Shown: positions 48,565 to 58,891 of the stretch, one piece after another
How the letters are laid out: every line of letters starts with the position of its first letter
Position numbering within the stretch: position 1 is the stretch's first letter
From: Scytonema sp045865695
Lineage (GTDB): Bacteria > Cyanobacteriota > Cyanobacteriia > Cyanobacteriales > Nostocaceae
Reading direction: 5' to 3'
Length of the DNA: 64,000 nucleotides
Assembly: GCF_045865695.1 (NCBI RefSeq)
Contig: NZ_BAACAP010000225.1
Coordinates: 1 to 64,000 of the forward strand
Program-made: the position numbers and the translations under genes
Notes under the pieces: model-generated
Seen by the model: only the letters and a program-made list of their open reading frames with translations
Database searches by the model: none
Told to the model about the DNA's origin: nothing

Positions 48565-51500
48565 TTACTCACCCTCATTAACCCAAGGTTGTGTGAGTTC
48601 TAACAACTGCTCGTACTGAAAATTATTAACTAGCACTGTTAAAGCTTGGGCTAGAGGTCGATTTAATTGCTCGATCTGAGAAATGCATTGCTGTACGGAT
48701 TCTACTTCAAGATTTAGGATACAGGAGTGCAACTGAGCAATTAAATTAAGAGGTAACTCAGCTAGACTATCAGTAGTTAAAGCATTTGCTTCGGTTTGCT
48801 CTGGCTGAGAAGTTACAGTAATCTCTTCATATACAAAGCGTACACCCATATGTTTGTGTATGGCTTCAAAAATGTCTTCTTCTACAAAGGGTTTGTAAAT
48901 AAAATCGTTACAACCAGCAGCTAGAATGGCGTTGCGCCTGTCCTCTAACACACTTGCACTCAAAGCAATAATTGCTGTTTGTTCGCTTTGATTGCTTCCT
49001 CGAATGCGTTGGGTTGCTTCCATTCCATCCATTATAGGCATTCGTATATCCATAAAAATTAAGTGTGGCTTTGTTTGTTCCCAAAGCGCGATCGCATCCA
49101 ACCCATTACTCGCCTGTTCTACCTCAAAACCCAAAGGTGACAGTAGTTTCATCATCAACTGGCGATTCTCCCAACCGTCATCGACTACTAAAATTCGATA
49201 GCGCGGTTGGTTAGCTTCCAGTGCAATAACGCGACGCTTTGGTTGTTTTTCCTGAATTTCAGCAGGTTTCACCCAATAAGCTCGAATATAAAATTTGAAG
49301 CGACTCCCACGTCCTAATTCGGATTTCACTATCATTTCGCCCCCCATCAGTTGCACAAAGGAGCGTGCTATAGCCAATCCTAACCCCGTTCCTTCCTGAG
49401 ATTGTTCGCCTGTCCTTGTTTGCACGAATGCTTCAAAAAGTTTATCTAATTCATCGGGTGCAATACCCATTCCCGTATCTTCTACTTCAAAGGTAATTGG
49501 GGATCGGGGATTGGCGATTGGCGATTGGCGATTGGCGATTGGCGATTGGGAATTATCTTCTCCAGTCCCCAGTCCCCATTGCCCCTTATCCCCAGAGGGG
49601 GCCCCGAGTTCCCCAGTACCCAATCCCTCTTTCACTCTCACTGTCACGCTTCCTTTTTTGGTAAACTTAATGGCATTAGAAAGGAGATTTATCAGGACTT
49701 GACGTAATTTTACCTCATCGGTTTGGATATATTGGGGGACATTTTGCGATCGCTCGAACAACAACTGCAATCCCTGATTCTCCGCTTTGAGTTGAAACAT
49801 ATCTTTTAAATCGGCTAGAAGTCGGTACAAATCAAAGGATGTTTCATTGAGAGATATACGTCCCGCCTCAATCTTCGACAAATCCAAAACTTGGTTAATA
49901 AGAGTCAGTAGGTGTTCTCCACTTCGAGTAATAATCTTCAGATTTTCTTGGTGTTCTGGTAGTATCTGAGTCGAACGACCGATTAATTGGGAAAAACCCA
50001 GAATCGCATTAAGAGGAGTCCGCAACTCGTGACTCATATTTGCTAAAAAGGCACTTTTGGCTTGGTTGGCTGTTTGCGCTTTATGAGTCGCTTCTGCAAG
50101 TTCGGCGGTACGTTGTTCTACTTTTTGTTCTAGCATCCGGCTGTAATCCTCTAACTGATTGTAGAGGTTAGCGTTTTCAATAGAAATCGCTGCTTGTGAA
50201 GATAATAAGTTCAAAACTTCCAATCGTTGTTGTGTAAATGCGCCAACAGTTAAATTATTTTCTAAATACAAAATCCCTATGAGTTTCCCAGCATTAATGA
50301 GCGGAGCGCATAGAATTGACTTCGTTTGATGTGCTTGAATGTAAGGTTCTGTCGTAAAACTATCTTCAGAAATCGCATCATTCAAAACAACGCTTTCTTG
50401 AGTCCGAATGACATAATTAACAATAGATAAGGGCAGGTTATTTTCCAGAGGCATTGATGGCAAAATTGTTGTTATACAGGCATTTTGCTCTGCTTCTGAC
50501 TTCACCTCGCCCAATGCTTGAATTGTCCATTCTCCCTCACTTCCTATCTCTGCTTGTGAATGTAAAATGAGAAAACCTTTTTGTGCTCCCGCATTTTCAA
50601 TTAATATCTTCATTAAAGAATCAAGTAATTTCTCCAGCACAATTTCACCAGAAATTGCTTGGGAAGCTTTCATTACTGTAGCCAAGTCTAAAGCTTCTTT
50701 AGAACTACTACCAGTTGTGATAGTAGAATTTTCCAGATTATTTGTTCGATTTGAATGAGCTATGGGAGAACTTGTAAACAATTGAGGATATCTCGTTTCC
50801 AAATCTATAGATTTTGCGATCGCTCCCCAACGCATATAGCAATAATGCGCCTCTTTCATATAAGTTTGGGCAAATTTCTCTTTATCACACCCAAGATAAA
50901 ATTTTGCTGCTAATTCATAAGCTAATGCTTCTTCTTGAATGTACTCGTTGTTCCTAGCACCTTGAATGGCTCGTTCGTAAAAGATTTCTGCTTTGAGAAA
51001 TTGACCCAAAACTCTCGCTTTCTCAGCTTCTACTAGATAAAATTTATGTAGGTAGTTCATGGGGGCGAAATCTGCCCATTTTTTCATTTTTTTCTGATTG
51101 TTACATAAATTTTTCAAAAAGCACTTTTGTTCTGACTTAGGGAGGGAAGGATAGACAGCAAGTTTAGCTAAAGAATCATAGAAATGAAATATGGGAACTA
51201 GTATTGCTCCTGTCGCACCATTTAAATAATTTTCTGCATTTGTTGCAATTTCAACAGCTTCTTTATAATTAGCAAATAAATAAGCTAAAACTAATTTATG
51301 TATATACAAAGTCAATGTTGCATACCTTTCATTAGATTGAATAAAAAAATGCAACATTTCGTCTAGACTGCTTGTCTCGCCAGTTAAGTTAGAATGGTTT
51401 TCTGGTGAATCCATTAATTTCAAAATGACTTGGAAATAAGAATCATAAATTTTTAAAGCATTTTTTTGTTTGAGTTGTATGACAGCTTCTCGATAAGCGA

Positions 51501-54500
51501 TCGTCTCCTGTTTGAGTACGCTGAGTTCTTTACCTGTAAAGTAGGAATGCACGAAATAATTACGTATGCCAAAAGAAGCATATAATAGATCTCCTGTATC
51601 TACCCCACTTTGATAGCATTCTAAGAAGGGAACAATAGATTCTCGCATATGTTCCTTCCAATGTCTGATAAAAGTATTAAAGACTCCCCATATTTTTGCT
51701 TTAAATTCTTTAAGATGAAATCTCTCCATGAGATTTACAGCAAGTTGACCAAATTGATATCCCGACTCAACATCACCAACTATTCCACATAAAACTAAAC
51801 CGTAATTGGCATAAGCATGAGCAGAACCCGGTGCATTGCCATATTTAACTGATAAACTGACTTGTTGAAACACAACCAGTGGTAACATTTCTGGAACAGC
51901 AAAATAGATAGCAGAAAATATGCTCGATAGCATACGTAAAGCTGCTAGCTTGTAAGGATCGGTCATGGGTGGCAAATCGCTTAATTGCTCAATACGTTTT
52001 CCAGCCAAAGCTAATTTAATCCTTAGCAAACCCAAACAAATATTCCACTTGCTTGGTAACTTTAGAAAGCTTATCCCTAATAACTTGAGAACTGGTAGGG
52101 CAATTTTAACTGCTTCTTGTAGTTTGACTTGGGTAACACAAGCTTGGATCTTAATTTGATAAACTTTTACTTTCTCCAATAGTAACTTCGCTTGCTGCAA
52201 CACAACAGAGGCTAATTGTTCCATCTGTTTAAAATCTCCGCAAAGAAATGCAACTTCTGTGGCTTCGACATACAAAGCTAGTGTAAGGTCATAGTCTATT
52301 TGCCAACTATCCTCTGCCAACAATTCCATTCCTTTACTTAAGTACTTAGCAGCAGCAACATAAGCAGTTGCTGTTTTTGCTTTTTGACCTGCCATTAAGT
52401 TTAATTTCGCAATTTCATTTTTTTCCTCATATAATACACCCCTCCCTAACCCTCCCCTTACCAAGGGGAGGGTGCGCGGTAGCGCGGGTGGGGTATTTAC
52501 CAACCCTCCCCTTACCAAGGGGAGGGTGCGCGGTAGCGCGGGTGGGGTATTTACACAGCCAAGATTGAGATGATCTACAATCTCAAATAGCTTTTCTGAA
52601 AGTTTGTGTTGTGAGTTTTTTAATAAATTGCGACCTATTTGTAAATGAACTGCTTGCTTTTGCGATTCATCTATTAAGGCGTATGCAGCTTGTTGTACGC
52701 GATCGTGTAAAAATTTATAATTTTGAACTATTAATTGTTCGTCTAATTCTGATGTATGTAATATTAAACCCGATTCCAATGCTGCTATTAGAGCGAAAGA
52801 TAAGTCTTCGGGAGATTTTTCACAAATTATGGAGAGGGTATTTAAATCAAATTCAGCACCTATACAAGCAGCTAAACTTATAATTTGTTGTGTAGATTGA
52901 GGTAGTTTTTTGACTTTGCCAATCATCAAATCTACCACGTTATCGGTGATGTCTTGAGCTTCAATTTGAGTCAAATCCCAATTCCATTTAAGCTTTTGAT
53001 TTTGAATAGTAGTCTGAGATGATGCAATTTGTGACAACTGCAGGGTGAGAGTAATCAGGTTTTCTGTATATAATGTCTTGAGAAACTCGTTGACAAAGAA
53101 AGGATTTCCATCCGTTTTTCGCAAGACCAATTTTGCTAAAGATAAACTGGCTTCTCCATCACTATGTAAAGTTTCGCTTATAAGTTGTGCGATCGCATCG
53201 ATTTGCAAAGGCTGTAAATTTATAGAATGAATTCCAACCCCTGCTCTTTGCCAATTTTCCAGAGCGATCGCTAACGGATGTAAAGAAGTACCCCCTCTTA
53301 TCTCTACTTCCTTGTCTCGATAAGCTCCTATTAAAAACAAATACTGTGTATTTCTATCTGCTACCATCAACTCAATTAATTTCAGAGTTGCCGAGTCTAC
53401 CCATTGTAGATCGTCTAGAAAGATAACTAAAGGATGCTCTTGAGAGCAAAACACTCTAATGAAGTTTTGAAAGACTAAATTAAAACGATTTTGAGATTCC
53501 GTTGCTCCTAATTCTGGCACTTTTGGTTGTTTACCAATAATCAATTCTACTTCTGGGATAACATCAATAACAATTTGGGCATTCATACCCAAAGCTGCTA
53601 AGAGTTTTGAACGCCATTGTTGCAAAGAAGCTTCATCTTCAGTCAGTAGCTGTCGCACTAATCCAACTAAGGCGTCTACTATCGCACTGTAGGGAATGTT
53701 GCGCCGAAATTGGTCAAATTTACCAGAAATAAAGTAACCTCGCTTTTGGGTAATCGGTTTATAAATTTCTTGTACCAGTGCTGATTTCCCAATACCGGAA
53801 CTCCCCGTGACTAACATCATTTCGATTTTATTTTGTAATGGAGAGGGTTGCTCCTCCCCAGACGCTACGCGCATAAACGCTGTCAGCAAAGTTTCTACTT
53901 CTTGTTCCCTACCATACAGTTTTTGCGGAATGTAAAATTTGTCAGAAACATCTCGACAACCAGGGGCAAATTGTACAATATTTCCCGATGCTTGTAATTG
54001 TGCCAAACATTCTTCTAAGTCAGCTTTAATTCCCCAGGTACTTTGATAGCGTTCTTCAGCATTCTTCGCCATCAACTTCATAACTATACTTGAAACCATT
54101 GAGGGAATATCTTTATTCACCTCATGCGGCTGAATGGGCTGTTTAGCAATATGACAGTGTACTAATTCCAGCACATCAGTAGTGACAAATGGCAATTGTC
54201 CTGTTAGCAATTCATAGAAAGTCACACCGAGAGAGTAAAAATCGGTGCGATAATCCAACATTCTGTTCATCCTTCCCGTTTGTTCCGGCGACATATATGC
54301 TAAAGTGCCTTCTATAACATTTGGATGTTGAAAACTTGGATCTGTACGACTAAACTGAGTAGAAATGCCAAAGTCTATAATTTTAACAATCCCTGAATCT
54401 GGATTGAGAACAATATTGCTAGGGTTAATATCTTTGTGAATAATATTAGCAGTATGAATCTTGCCGAGAATTTCTGTAATTTGTATGGCAAGGCGTAAGA

Positions 54501-54828
54501 ATTCATTCAAAGACATTGGGCAATACTTTTGCGGTGACTCCTGCATGAGTTTTTGTAAGGATTCTCCACCAAAGTCTTCAAACACAATGAAGAAGGTTCT
54601 TTGATACTCCTGTAATTCATAAGCCCGAATAATACCTTCTGCATTGAGAGAACGAATAATTTTATATTCCTGTTTGTAGCGAGTAAGTTCTGCCGGGGTA
54701 GGATAGTCTTGCTTGAGAAGTTTAAGGACGACGGCTGCTTCCGTTTGTTTTCTGACCCCTCTATATACAAGAGAATTGGCACTTTCGTAAATTTTGCTTG
54801 TAATGGCAAAATTCGTTAGGGAAAACAT
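48565..54828 (-). CDS. Ser/Thr kinase - AAA ATPase - GAF - histidine kinase - receiver protein
   Basis: A 2087-residue hybrid sensor. Order: Ser/Thr kinase at 5-270 (HKDINPSN with HKD replacing HRD, IDFG, GTLAYMSPEQ); AAA_16-type ATPase with Walker A GSSGIGKS near 340; a long helical, TPR-like middle (700-1370); GAF at about 1390-1550 (KSILCAPLINAGKLIGILYL); HisKA with phospho-His in MSHELRTPLN near 1597; HATPase (LLSNAIKFT, DTGMGIAPDE, GTGLGLAI); receiver domain with phospho-Asp in IFMDIRMP near 1926; an ~85-residue tail. This is the Hstk family of filamentous cyanobacteria. Two stretches (about 757-797 and 1731-1777) are translated repeat DNA. Confidence 0.93.
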   Translation of the reverse strand: MFSLTNFAITSKIYESANSLVYRGVRKQTEAAVVLKLLKQDYPTPAELTRYKQEYKIIRSLNAEGIIRAYELQEYQRTFFIVFEDFGGESLQKLMQESPQKYCPMSLNEFLRLAIQITEILGKIHTANIIHKDINPSNIVLNPDSGIVKIIDFGISTQFSRTDPSFQHPNVIEGTLAYMSPEQTGRMNRMLDYRTDFYSLGVTFYELLTGQLPFVTTDVLELVHCHIAKQPIQPHEVNKDIPSMVSSIVMKLMAKNAEERYQSTWGIKADLEECLAQLQASGNIVQFAPGCRDVSDKFYIPQKLYGREQEVETLLTAFMRVASGEEQPSPLQNKIEMMLVTGSSGIGKSALVQEIYKPITQKRGYFISGKFDQFRRNIPYSAIVDALVGLVRQLLTEDEASLQQWRSKLLAALGMNAQIVIDVIPEVELIIGKQPKVPELGATESQNRFNLVFQNFIRVFCSQEHPLVIFLDDLQWVDSATLKLIELMVADRNTQYLFLIGAYRDKEVEIRGGTSLHPLAIALENWQRAGVGIHSINLQPLQIDAIAQLISETLHSDGEASLSLAKLVLRKTDGNPFFVNEFLKTLYTENLITLTLQLSQIASSQTTIQNQKLKWNWDLTQIEAQDITDNVVDLMIGKVKKLPQSTQQIISLAACIGAEFDLNTLSIICEKSPEDLSFALIAALESGLILHTSELDEQLIVQNYKFLHDRVQQAAYALIDESQKQAVHLQIGRNLLKNSQHKLSEKLFEIVDHLNLGCVNTPPALPRTLPLVRGGLVNTPPALPRTLPLVRGGLGRGVLYEEKNEIAKLNLMAGQKAKTATAYVAAAKYLSKGMELLAEDSWQIDYDLTLALYVEATEVAFLCGDFKQMEQLASVVLQQAKLLLEKVKVYQIKIQACVTQVKLQEAVKIALPVLKLLGISFLKLPSKWNICLGLLRIKLALAGKRIEQLSDLPPMTDPYKLAALRMLSSIFSAIYFAVPEMLPLVVFQQVSLSVKYGNAPGSAHAYANYGLVLCGIVGDVESGYQFGQLAVNLMERFHLKEFKAKIWGVFNTFIRHWKEHMRESIVPFLECYQSGVDTGDLLYASFGIRNYFVHSYFTGKELSVLKQETIAYREAVIQLKQKNALKIYDSYFQVILKLMDSPENHSNLTGETSSLDEMLHFFIQSNERYATLTLYIHKLVLAYLFANYKEAVEIATNAENYLNGATGAILVPIFHFYDSLAKLAVYPSLPKSEQKCFLKNLCNNQKKMKKWADFAPMNYLHKFYLVEAEKARVLGQFLKAEIFYERAIQGARNNEYIQEEALAYELAAKFYLGCDKEKFAQTYMKEAHYCYMRWGAIAKSIDLETRYPQLFTSSPIAHSNRTNNLENSTITTGSSSKEALDLATVMKASQAISGEIVLEKLLDSLMKILIENAGAQKGFLILHSQAEIGSEGEWTIQALGEVKSEAEQNACITTILPSMPLENNLPLSIVNYVIRTQESVVLNDAISEDSFTTEPYIQAHQTKSILCAPLINAGKLIGILYLENNLTVGAFTQQRLEVLNLLSSQAAISIENANLYNQLEDYSRMLEQKVEQRTAELAEATHKAQTANQAKSAFLANMSHELRTPLNAILGFSQLIGRSTQILPEHQENLKIITRSGEHLLTLINQVLDLSKIEAGRISLNETSFDLYRLLADLKDMFQLKAENQGLQLLFERSQNVPQYIQTDEVKLRQVLINLLSNAIKFTKKGSVTVRVKEGLGTGELGAPSGDKGQWGLGTGEDNSQSPIANRQSPIANPRSPITFEVEDTGMGIAPDELDKLFEAFVQTRTGEQSQEGTGLGLAIARSFVQLMGGEMIVKSELGRGSRFKFYIRAYWVKPAEIQEKQPKRRVIALEANQPRYRILVVDDGWENRQLMMKLLSPLGFEVEQASNGLDAIALWEQTKPHLIFMDIRMPIMDGMEATQRIRGSNQSEQTAIIALSASVLEDRRNAILAAGCNDFIYKPFVEEDIFEAIHKHMGVRFVYEEITVTSQPEQTEANALTTDSLAELPLNLIAQLHSCILNLEVESVQQCISQIEQLNRPLAQALTVLVNNFQYEQLLELTQPWVNEGE
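49496..49640. repeat. Repeat DNA inserted in frame in the ATPase domain
   Basis: Five copies of the heptamer GGCGATT (49513-49547) are followed by CCCCATTGCCCCTTATCCCC and the GGGGCCCCGAG tract, the same composite as at 1075-1138. It is translated as NSQSPIANRQSPIANPRSP plus flanking Gly-rich residues between strands of the HATPase domain, with no frameshift. Confidence 0.8.
52438..52554. repeat. Two tandem 54-bp palindromic units inserted in frame
   Basis: The unit AACCCTCCCCTTACCAAGGG, GAGGGTGCGCGGTAGCGCGG, GTGGGGTATTTA occurs twice. Being 54 bp, each adds 18 residues (VNTPPALPRTLPLVRGGL) to the helical middle region of the hybrid kinase without breaking the frame. CCTCCCCTTACCAAGGGGAGG is itself palindromic. 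Confidence 0.85.
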
Positions 54829-54953
54829 AAAACGCTCCTATTGCTCAGACTATACTGCCGTCGTCTACGCACCAAGAGAAGTCGTTGACCTCTAAATTTT
54901 ACTATGGCGTCAATCCGAGCATTTGAGCAACTGTATAAGATATAGTGCCAAAA

Positions 54954-55163
54954 TTAGTGGTCTGAACTTTCTGTAGGTGTGACTTCAGCTTCTTCATCCT
55001 CATCCCATGTCTCCAACCAATCGCCCTCCACGTCATCCACATAGAGGTTGACATGATCTAAGCCGAACTCAATTCGGTCATCTTGTAATTTTTGGGCTTT
55101 TTCCACAGCCTGAAGTACTTTTGATAATTTATCTCGATTGTAATTTTGTCTTTCAGTAACCAT
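54954..55163 (-). CDS. Small acidic hypothetical protein
   Basis: A 69-residue protein with a helical basic start (RDKLSKVLQAVEKAQKLQDD) and a very acidic tail (DVEGDWLETWDEDEEAEVTP). It lies 54 bp after the 251-residue gene on the same strand. Composition is like a small acidic inhibitor or antitoxin, but the family is unknown. Confidence 0.6.
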   Translation of the reverse strand: MVTERQNYNRDKLSKVLQAVEKAQKLQDDRIEFGLDHVNLYVDDVEGDWLETWDEDEEAEVTPTESSDH

Positions 55164-55217
55164 AATAATTTATGAAAAAACTGTTGAGTTAAAAAAATAT
55201 ACTTAAACAGAAGGAAC

Positions 55218-55973
55218 TTACGAGGGTACACTGAATTTTAGATAGCTCCCTATTTTAAGATTATTACTGTTGTATAAGGTAATATTCACTAACTGTTTAA
55301 TAAATTCCGGTTCACCAGGATGAAAACTTAAAAATAATCCTCGTTCTATACCCCATTCACGTAAAGTATTTTTCCAATCCTGATATTTAATCTCAGTGAA
55401 TTCTTCAGAAAGGCTAGTAAGTTGAACACAAAGGGGTTTCTCCTGACTACTACTAACAATTAAATCTGTAGCCATTGAAAGATCGGCTACGTAACGCTGC
55501 AAAACAGTTCCTTGACGACTTTTAATTTCATTAACTATCTTAGCTAATAATTCGACATCTTCCTGGTTAAACTCACCAGCCATCATTTTTTGTTTCCAAA
55601 TATACAATTTTGAGTCCGCTTCATTTAACCATTTGGGAAATAAATAGCTGTACCAATATCTGACTGGCGCAGTCATTCTAGCTAAATCTAATTGACAAAC
55701 TTCAGGAGTTTGTACTTTAAGTTGAAGCCAAACTTCAGAATCTTCGATCGCCTCCAACAAAAAAGCCATTACTAACTTTTTAGTATTCAAAGAACCATCT
55801 TTTGTGTCCTTAATCCAACGCCTTATTTCATCTAACCTTTTTGCTAAGTTAGGGTCTATTAAAGATGCCTCACTTATGAGAAATTTTAGTTTTTCCTTAA
55901 CCTCTTTTGCCTGCAAACAAACTCCTTTTAACTTTATACCTTGCCCTGAGAGGCGCTGAAAATACTTTTTCAA
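55218..55973 (-). CDS. Hypothetical protein with possible nuclease-like C-terminal domain
   Basis: A 251-residue soluble protein. The N-terminal half is helical (KRLDEIRRWIKDTKDGSLNT). The C-terminal part shows the pattern ATDLIVSSSQEKPLCVQLTS then WKNTLREWGIERGLFLSFHP, i.e. strand with Asp, strand with Q-x-T, helix, Gly strand. This is reminiscent of PD-(D/E)XK-like domains but lacks the Lys, so activity is doubtful. It and the 69-residue downstream gene may be a pair. Confidence 0.6.
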   Translation of the reverse strand: MKKYFQRLSGQGIKLKGVCLQAKEVKEKLKFLISEASLIDPNLAKRLDEIRRWIKDTKDGSLNTKKLVMAFLLEAIEDSEVWLQLKVQTPEVCQLDLARMTAPVRYWYSYLFPKWLNEADSKLYIWKQKMMAGEFNQEDVELLAKIVNEIKSRQGTVLQRYVADLSMATDLIVSSSQEKPLCVQLTSLSEEFTEIKYQDWKNTLREWGIERGLFLSFHPGEPEFIKQLVNITLYNSNNLKIGSYLKFSVPS

Positions 55974-56156
55974 AACTTAACCAGTTAAAATTTAGCTAGT
56001 TAGAGCTATTTTCTGGTAAGGGATTGACAAAAGTAATACTTAATAGCTTAAAGTATAGTAAAAAACTTATGGCTTTGGCAATCAAGACGTGAAAACACTG
56101 TTGCTTGATACTGCATCACCTATAACAATGCCTGCTTCTAAGTTGATGAGGTAACA

Positions 56157-56193
56157 CAAAAAGCAGTCACAGGACGAATGCCAAGTGACTGCT
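56157..56193 (-). terminator. Rho-independent terminator of the GNGNW-repeat gene
   Basis: On the minus strand AGCAGTCAC and GTGACTGCT make a 9-bp stem with a 14-nt loop followed by TTTTTGTG, 42 nt past the stop codon. Confidence 0.8.
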
Positions 56194-56234
56194 ACAAACT
56201 ACGAAAGGAATTTGTTAAAAAGGTGAATGATAAA

Positions 56235-57989
56235 TTATGGGCTAGGTGCAGCCGCGATCGCACTACTATTATCAGAGTAGAAAAGCTTATCGTAAGTCTT
56301 GCGACCGCCTTCAGTTAACTCACCTGTCAGTGGTTCAAACGCACCACCGAATCTGCCAATTAAGGAATTTACCAGATTATCAGCGCCGTCCTTAATTCCC
56401 AATGACAATACTAGATTATCCAACTTGCCAAGGAAATCGCCCCCATCAGTAGAGGATTTGTCAATAATAACAGACCAGTTACCATTACCAATCACAATGC
56501 TGTTGCTGGTGAAGACCCTATTACCATTACCAATGATTGTGTTATTACTACCGAAGTCCCAGTTACCGTTTCCAAGGGTGGTATTGTTATTTCCAAAGTT
56601 CCAGTTACCGTTACCCAAGGTATTGTTGTTAGCCGTTGACTCCCAGTACCAGTTACCATTACCCAAAGTTCTGTTGTTCTGGCTAGAGTCTAAATACCAG
56701 TTACCATTACCAATAGTCGCGTTGTCTTTGGTAAAATCCCAATTCCAGTTGGCATTACCGATGCTTGCATTGGATTTCCCATAATTCCAGTTGGCATTAC
56801 CGATAACTGCGCTGTCACTTCCAAAGTCCTTATTGCCGTAACCAATAGGTATGCTGCCATCAGGAGTATTGAAAATGTTGTCAGTACCACTGAAGGGTAA
56901 CAAACCACCAAGAACGGTGTACAAAATATCAGAAGGTGGCTGAACAGCCTGAGAACCACTACCACCAGCCAAGTTTTGGTAAGGATCTTCTCCACCACCA
57001 GCAAGGTCATTGACAGTATTGATACCGGTATTGGCACTGATGATGTCATTCTTGTAAAGCGTCAATAAATCTGAAGGGGATTTTAGAGGCGTGTTGTTAC
57101 CACTAAAAAGTTTTTTACCTACAGCAGAATTGACTGTTTTCGTGAAGTTTAACAAACCATCTTGGACAATTCTGAGAGTTTCAGAGGAGGATCTGCCACT
57201 ACTTCCAGATGATAAGCTTTCACCAAAAATAACTTGTGTGATATCAAAAGAGGGCTGTTGAGGTATGCTACCACCAGTACCGGAAGTTCCAGCACCAGCA
57301 AATGGATTGCTAGTACTAGTACCGGAAGTTCCAGCACCAGCAATCGGATTGCTAGTACTAGTACCGGAAGTTCCAGTACCAGCAATCGGATTGCTACCAC
57401 CAGTACCGGAAGTTCCAGTACCAGTAGTGGGAAATGGGTTGCTAGAACCACCAGGTAAGGTTTGCCCGTATACTGATGTCAAGAAATTTGAGGCTGAGTC
57501 AGGTATGGGAAAGTTTACACCATATACCTGCTTCAAGAAATCGAGAGCTGGGGCATTAGTACTACCAAAGGGGTTATTTCCACCAGCAAAGGGGTTTCCA
57601 CCAGTTGAAGAAGTCGTAATGCCACTCTCAGAAAGTCTGTTGCTCAGCTTAACAATAACTGAGTCAACTATTTCTTCGGTTGTATAATTTATCACTTTTG
57701 AAAATCTCTCTGGTGTGGTTTCTTTACCGATAATCCACTGATTGTCACCAACAACCGTGTTGCCAAGACTTGCATAAGCAGAGCCACCACCACCAGCATA
57801 TGGGTTGTTTTCAGCACCAGCAAAAGAATTATTGCTAGTACTCGAACTCCAAGTGCTGTCACCAGACAAAGTAACGCTAGAACCAAAAGTGCTAGGGAGT
57901 GAACCGCTAGAAGTGCTCGAAGATGTGTTGTAAGTTACATCAGTTGAGGGAGTACCCGGTGTGAGAATATCAGTAGTAGACGTTGCCAT
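56235..57989 (-). CDS. Low-complexity GNGNW-repeat protein, probably surface or secreted
   Basis: A 584-residue protein from ATG 57989, ten nt after a perfect AGGAGG. It has no signal peptide. N-terminal part: Ser/Thr/Asn-rich. Residues ~185-265: five Gly-Thr-Ser units (GTSGTSTSNPIAGAG). A motif SPSDLLTLYKNDI is shared with the 58892 gene. Residues ~395-505: about nine 12-20-residue units with core IGNGNW or LGNGNW (for example NNNTLGNGNWNFGN), likely a beta-roll or beta-helix. C-terminal part: short, helical. Unsignalled, Gly/Asn-rich repeats suggest type I secretion or a structural matrix role. No known family recognised. Confidence 0.8.
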   Translation of the reverse strand: MATSTTDILTPGTPSTDVTYNTSSSTSSGSLPSTFGSSVTLSGDSTWSSSTSNNSFAGAENNPYAGGGGSAYASLGNTVVGDNQWIIGKETTPERFSKVINYTTEEIVDSVIVKLSNRLSESGITTSSTGGNPFAGGNNPFGSTNAPALDFLKQVYGVNFPIPDSASNFLTSVYGQTLPGGSSNPFPTTGTGTSGTGGSNPIAGTGTSGTSTSNPIAGAGTSGTSTSNPFAGAGTSGTGGSIPQQPSFDITQVIFGESLSSGSSGRSSSETLRIVQDGLLNFTKTVNSAVGKKLFSGNNTPLKSPSDLLTLYKNDIISANTGINTVNDLAGGGEDPYQNLAGGSGSQAVQPPSDILYTVLGGLLPFSGTDNIFNTPDGSIPIGYGNKDFGSDSAVIGNANWNYGKSNASIGNANWNWDFTKDNATIGNGNWYLDSSQNNRTLGNGNWYWESTANNNTLGNGNWNFGNNNTTLGNGNWDFGSNNTIIGNGNRVFTSNSIVIGNGNWSVIIDKSSTDGGDFLGKLDNLVLSLGIKDGADNLVNSLIGRFGGAFEPLTGELTEGGRKTYDKLFYSDNSSAIAAAPSP

Positions 57990-58891
57990 TAACAATAATC
58001 CTCCTAATTTTTGGAACCAAAATCTCGTAGAATATAAAAGATAAAAAAGTCGATCCTGCTTATCAAGCTCGCTGTGAGAGTTTCTTGAGAGCAGGGATTA
58101 TTGGCTAGTAGCTCTTGAAAGCTTGTTGGGTGACCCTTACAATGGGTTTAACCCAGCATTTCCTGCATTAATTAAGAATTTGAACTGTTTGAATGCGAAT
58201 CGCAAGAATCTTGTTGCTAGATTGACTGCTCGTGTAATATCAATGTACAAAGTTATGAGACATAAAAAACGCGCTGCGATCGCTAAAAATTTAGTCAAAT
58301 GAGACTAGACTTTTTGTTGAGTTTCTTAGAGAATAGTAAGTCTTCAGCATATAATTATTCACGCAAGAGAAACACTATGAGTAAAGGTAGATACAACCGG
58401 TAACGCACATTGTGACTTGTTTTTTTTACTTCAGTCAACATTAGCTAATTAAAATCTACGGACTTACAAGACAAACAGCAATAAGTTATTTTTCGATAAG
58501 ATTGCCTATTCTTTAGATATCTTTATTGTTTTTTTATTTAAATGTAAAAAATGCCAATAAAGAACAATACAAAAAACACAAGAATATTTTTTTCGGTAAA
58601 ATTGCCTATTTTTTTGATGTTCTTACTCCCTTTCCACTCTAAAATTACCGATCTTTGTAGGCACTGCCCACCCTACTACATATTTGGGTAATCTCCTGGT
58701 GGGAAGGGGTAATTCAAGATACAACATACTAACGCGATCGAAAAATAGGTTTGTCTCAGACGCAAACAGAATAACTGTTGTATAACGTCTCAAAACAAAC
58801 CCAATGAGCAACTTTCTTCTTTTATCCTTAGAGCGTGAGTGTTAGAGGATGTTTGTCAAGTCTACTGTTGTATCAAGATCCCCTAGCCTTA
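57990..58891. other. Long leader/intergenic region
   Basis: This 902-bp gap contains the leader of the GNGNW gene (57990-58161, described separately), an imperfect direct repeat of TAAGATTGCCTATTCTTTAG near 58495 and 58593, and a half palindrome GTAGGCACTGCCCACCCTAC at about 58657. I see no gene; the 62-codon frame at 58623-58811 is not convincing. Confidence 0.5.
58103..58161 (-). promoter_or_regulatory. Conserved leader element 1
   Basis: GGCTAGTAGCT, then TTGTTGGGT and GGTTTAACCCAGCATTT, spans 59 bp and ends 113 nt upstream of the start codon. The same element, same length and nearly same distance, precedes the 58892 gene. The GGGTTTAACCC core could form a short stem. Confidence 0.6.

Noticed and set aside
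57149..57687. Minus- and plus-strand ORFs rich in VLELPV or VPEVPAPA repeats
   Set aside because: They are out-of-frame readings of the Gly-Thr-Ser repeat part of the GNGNW protein gene.
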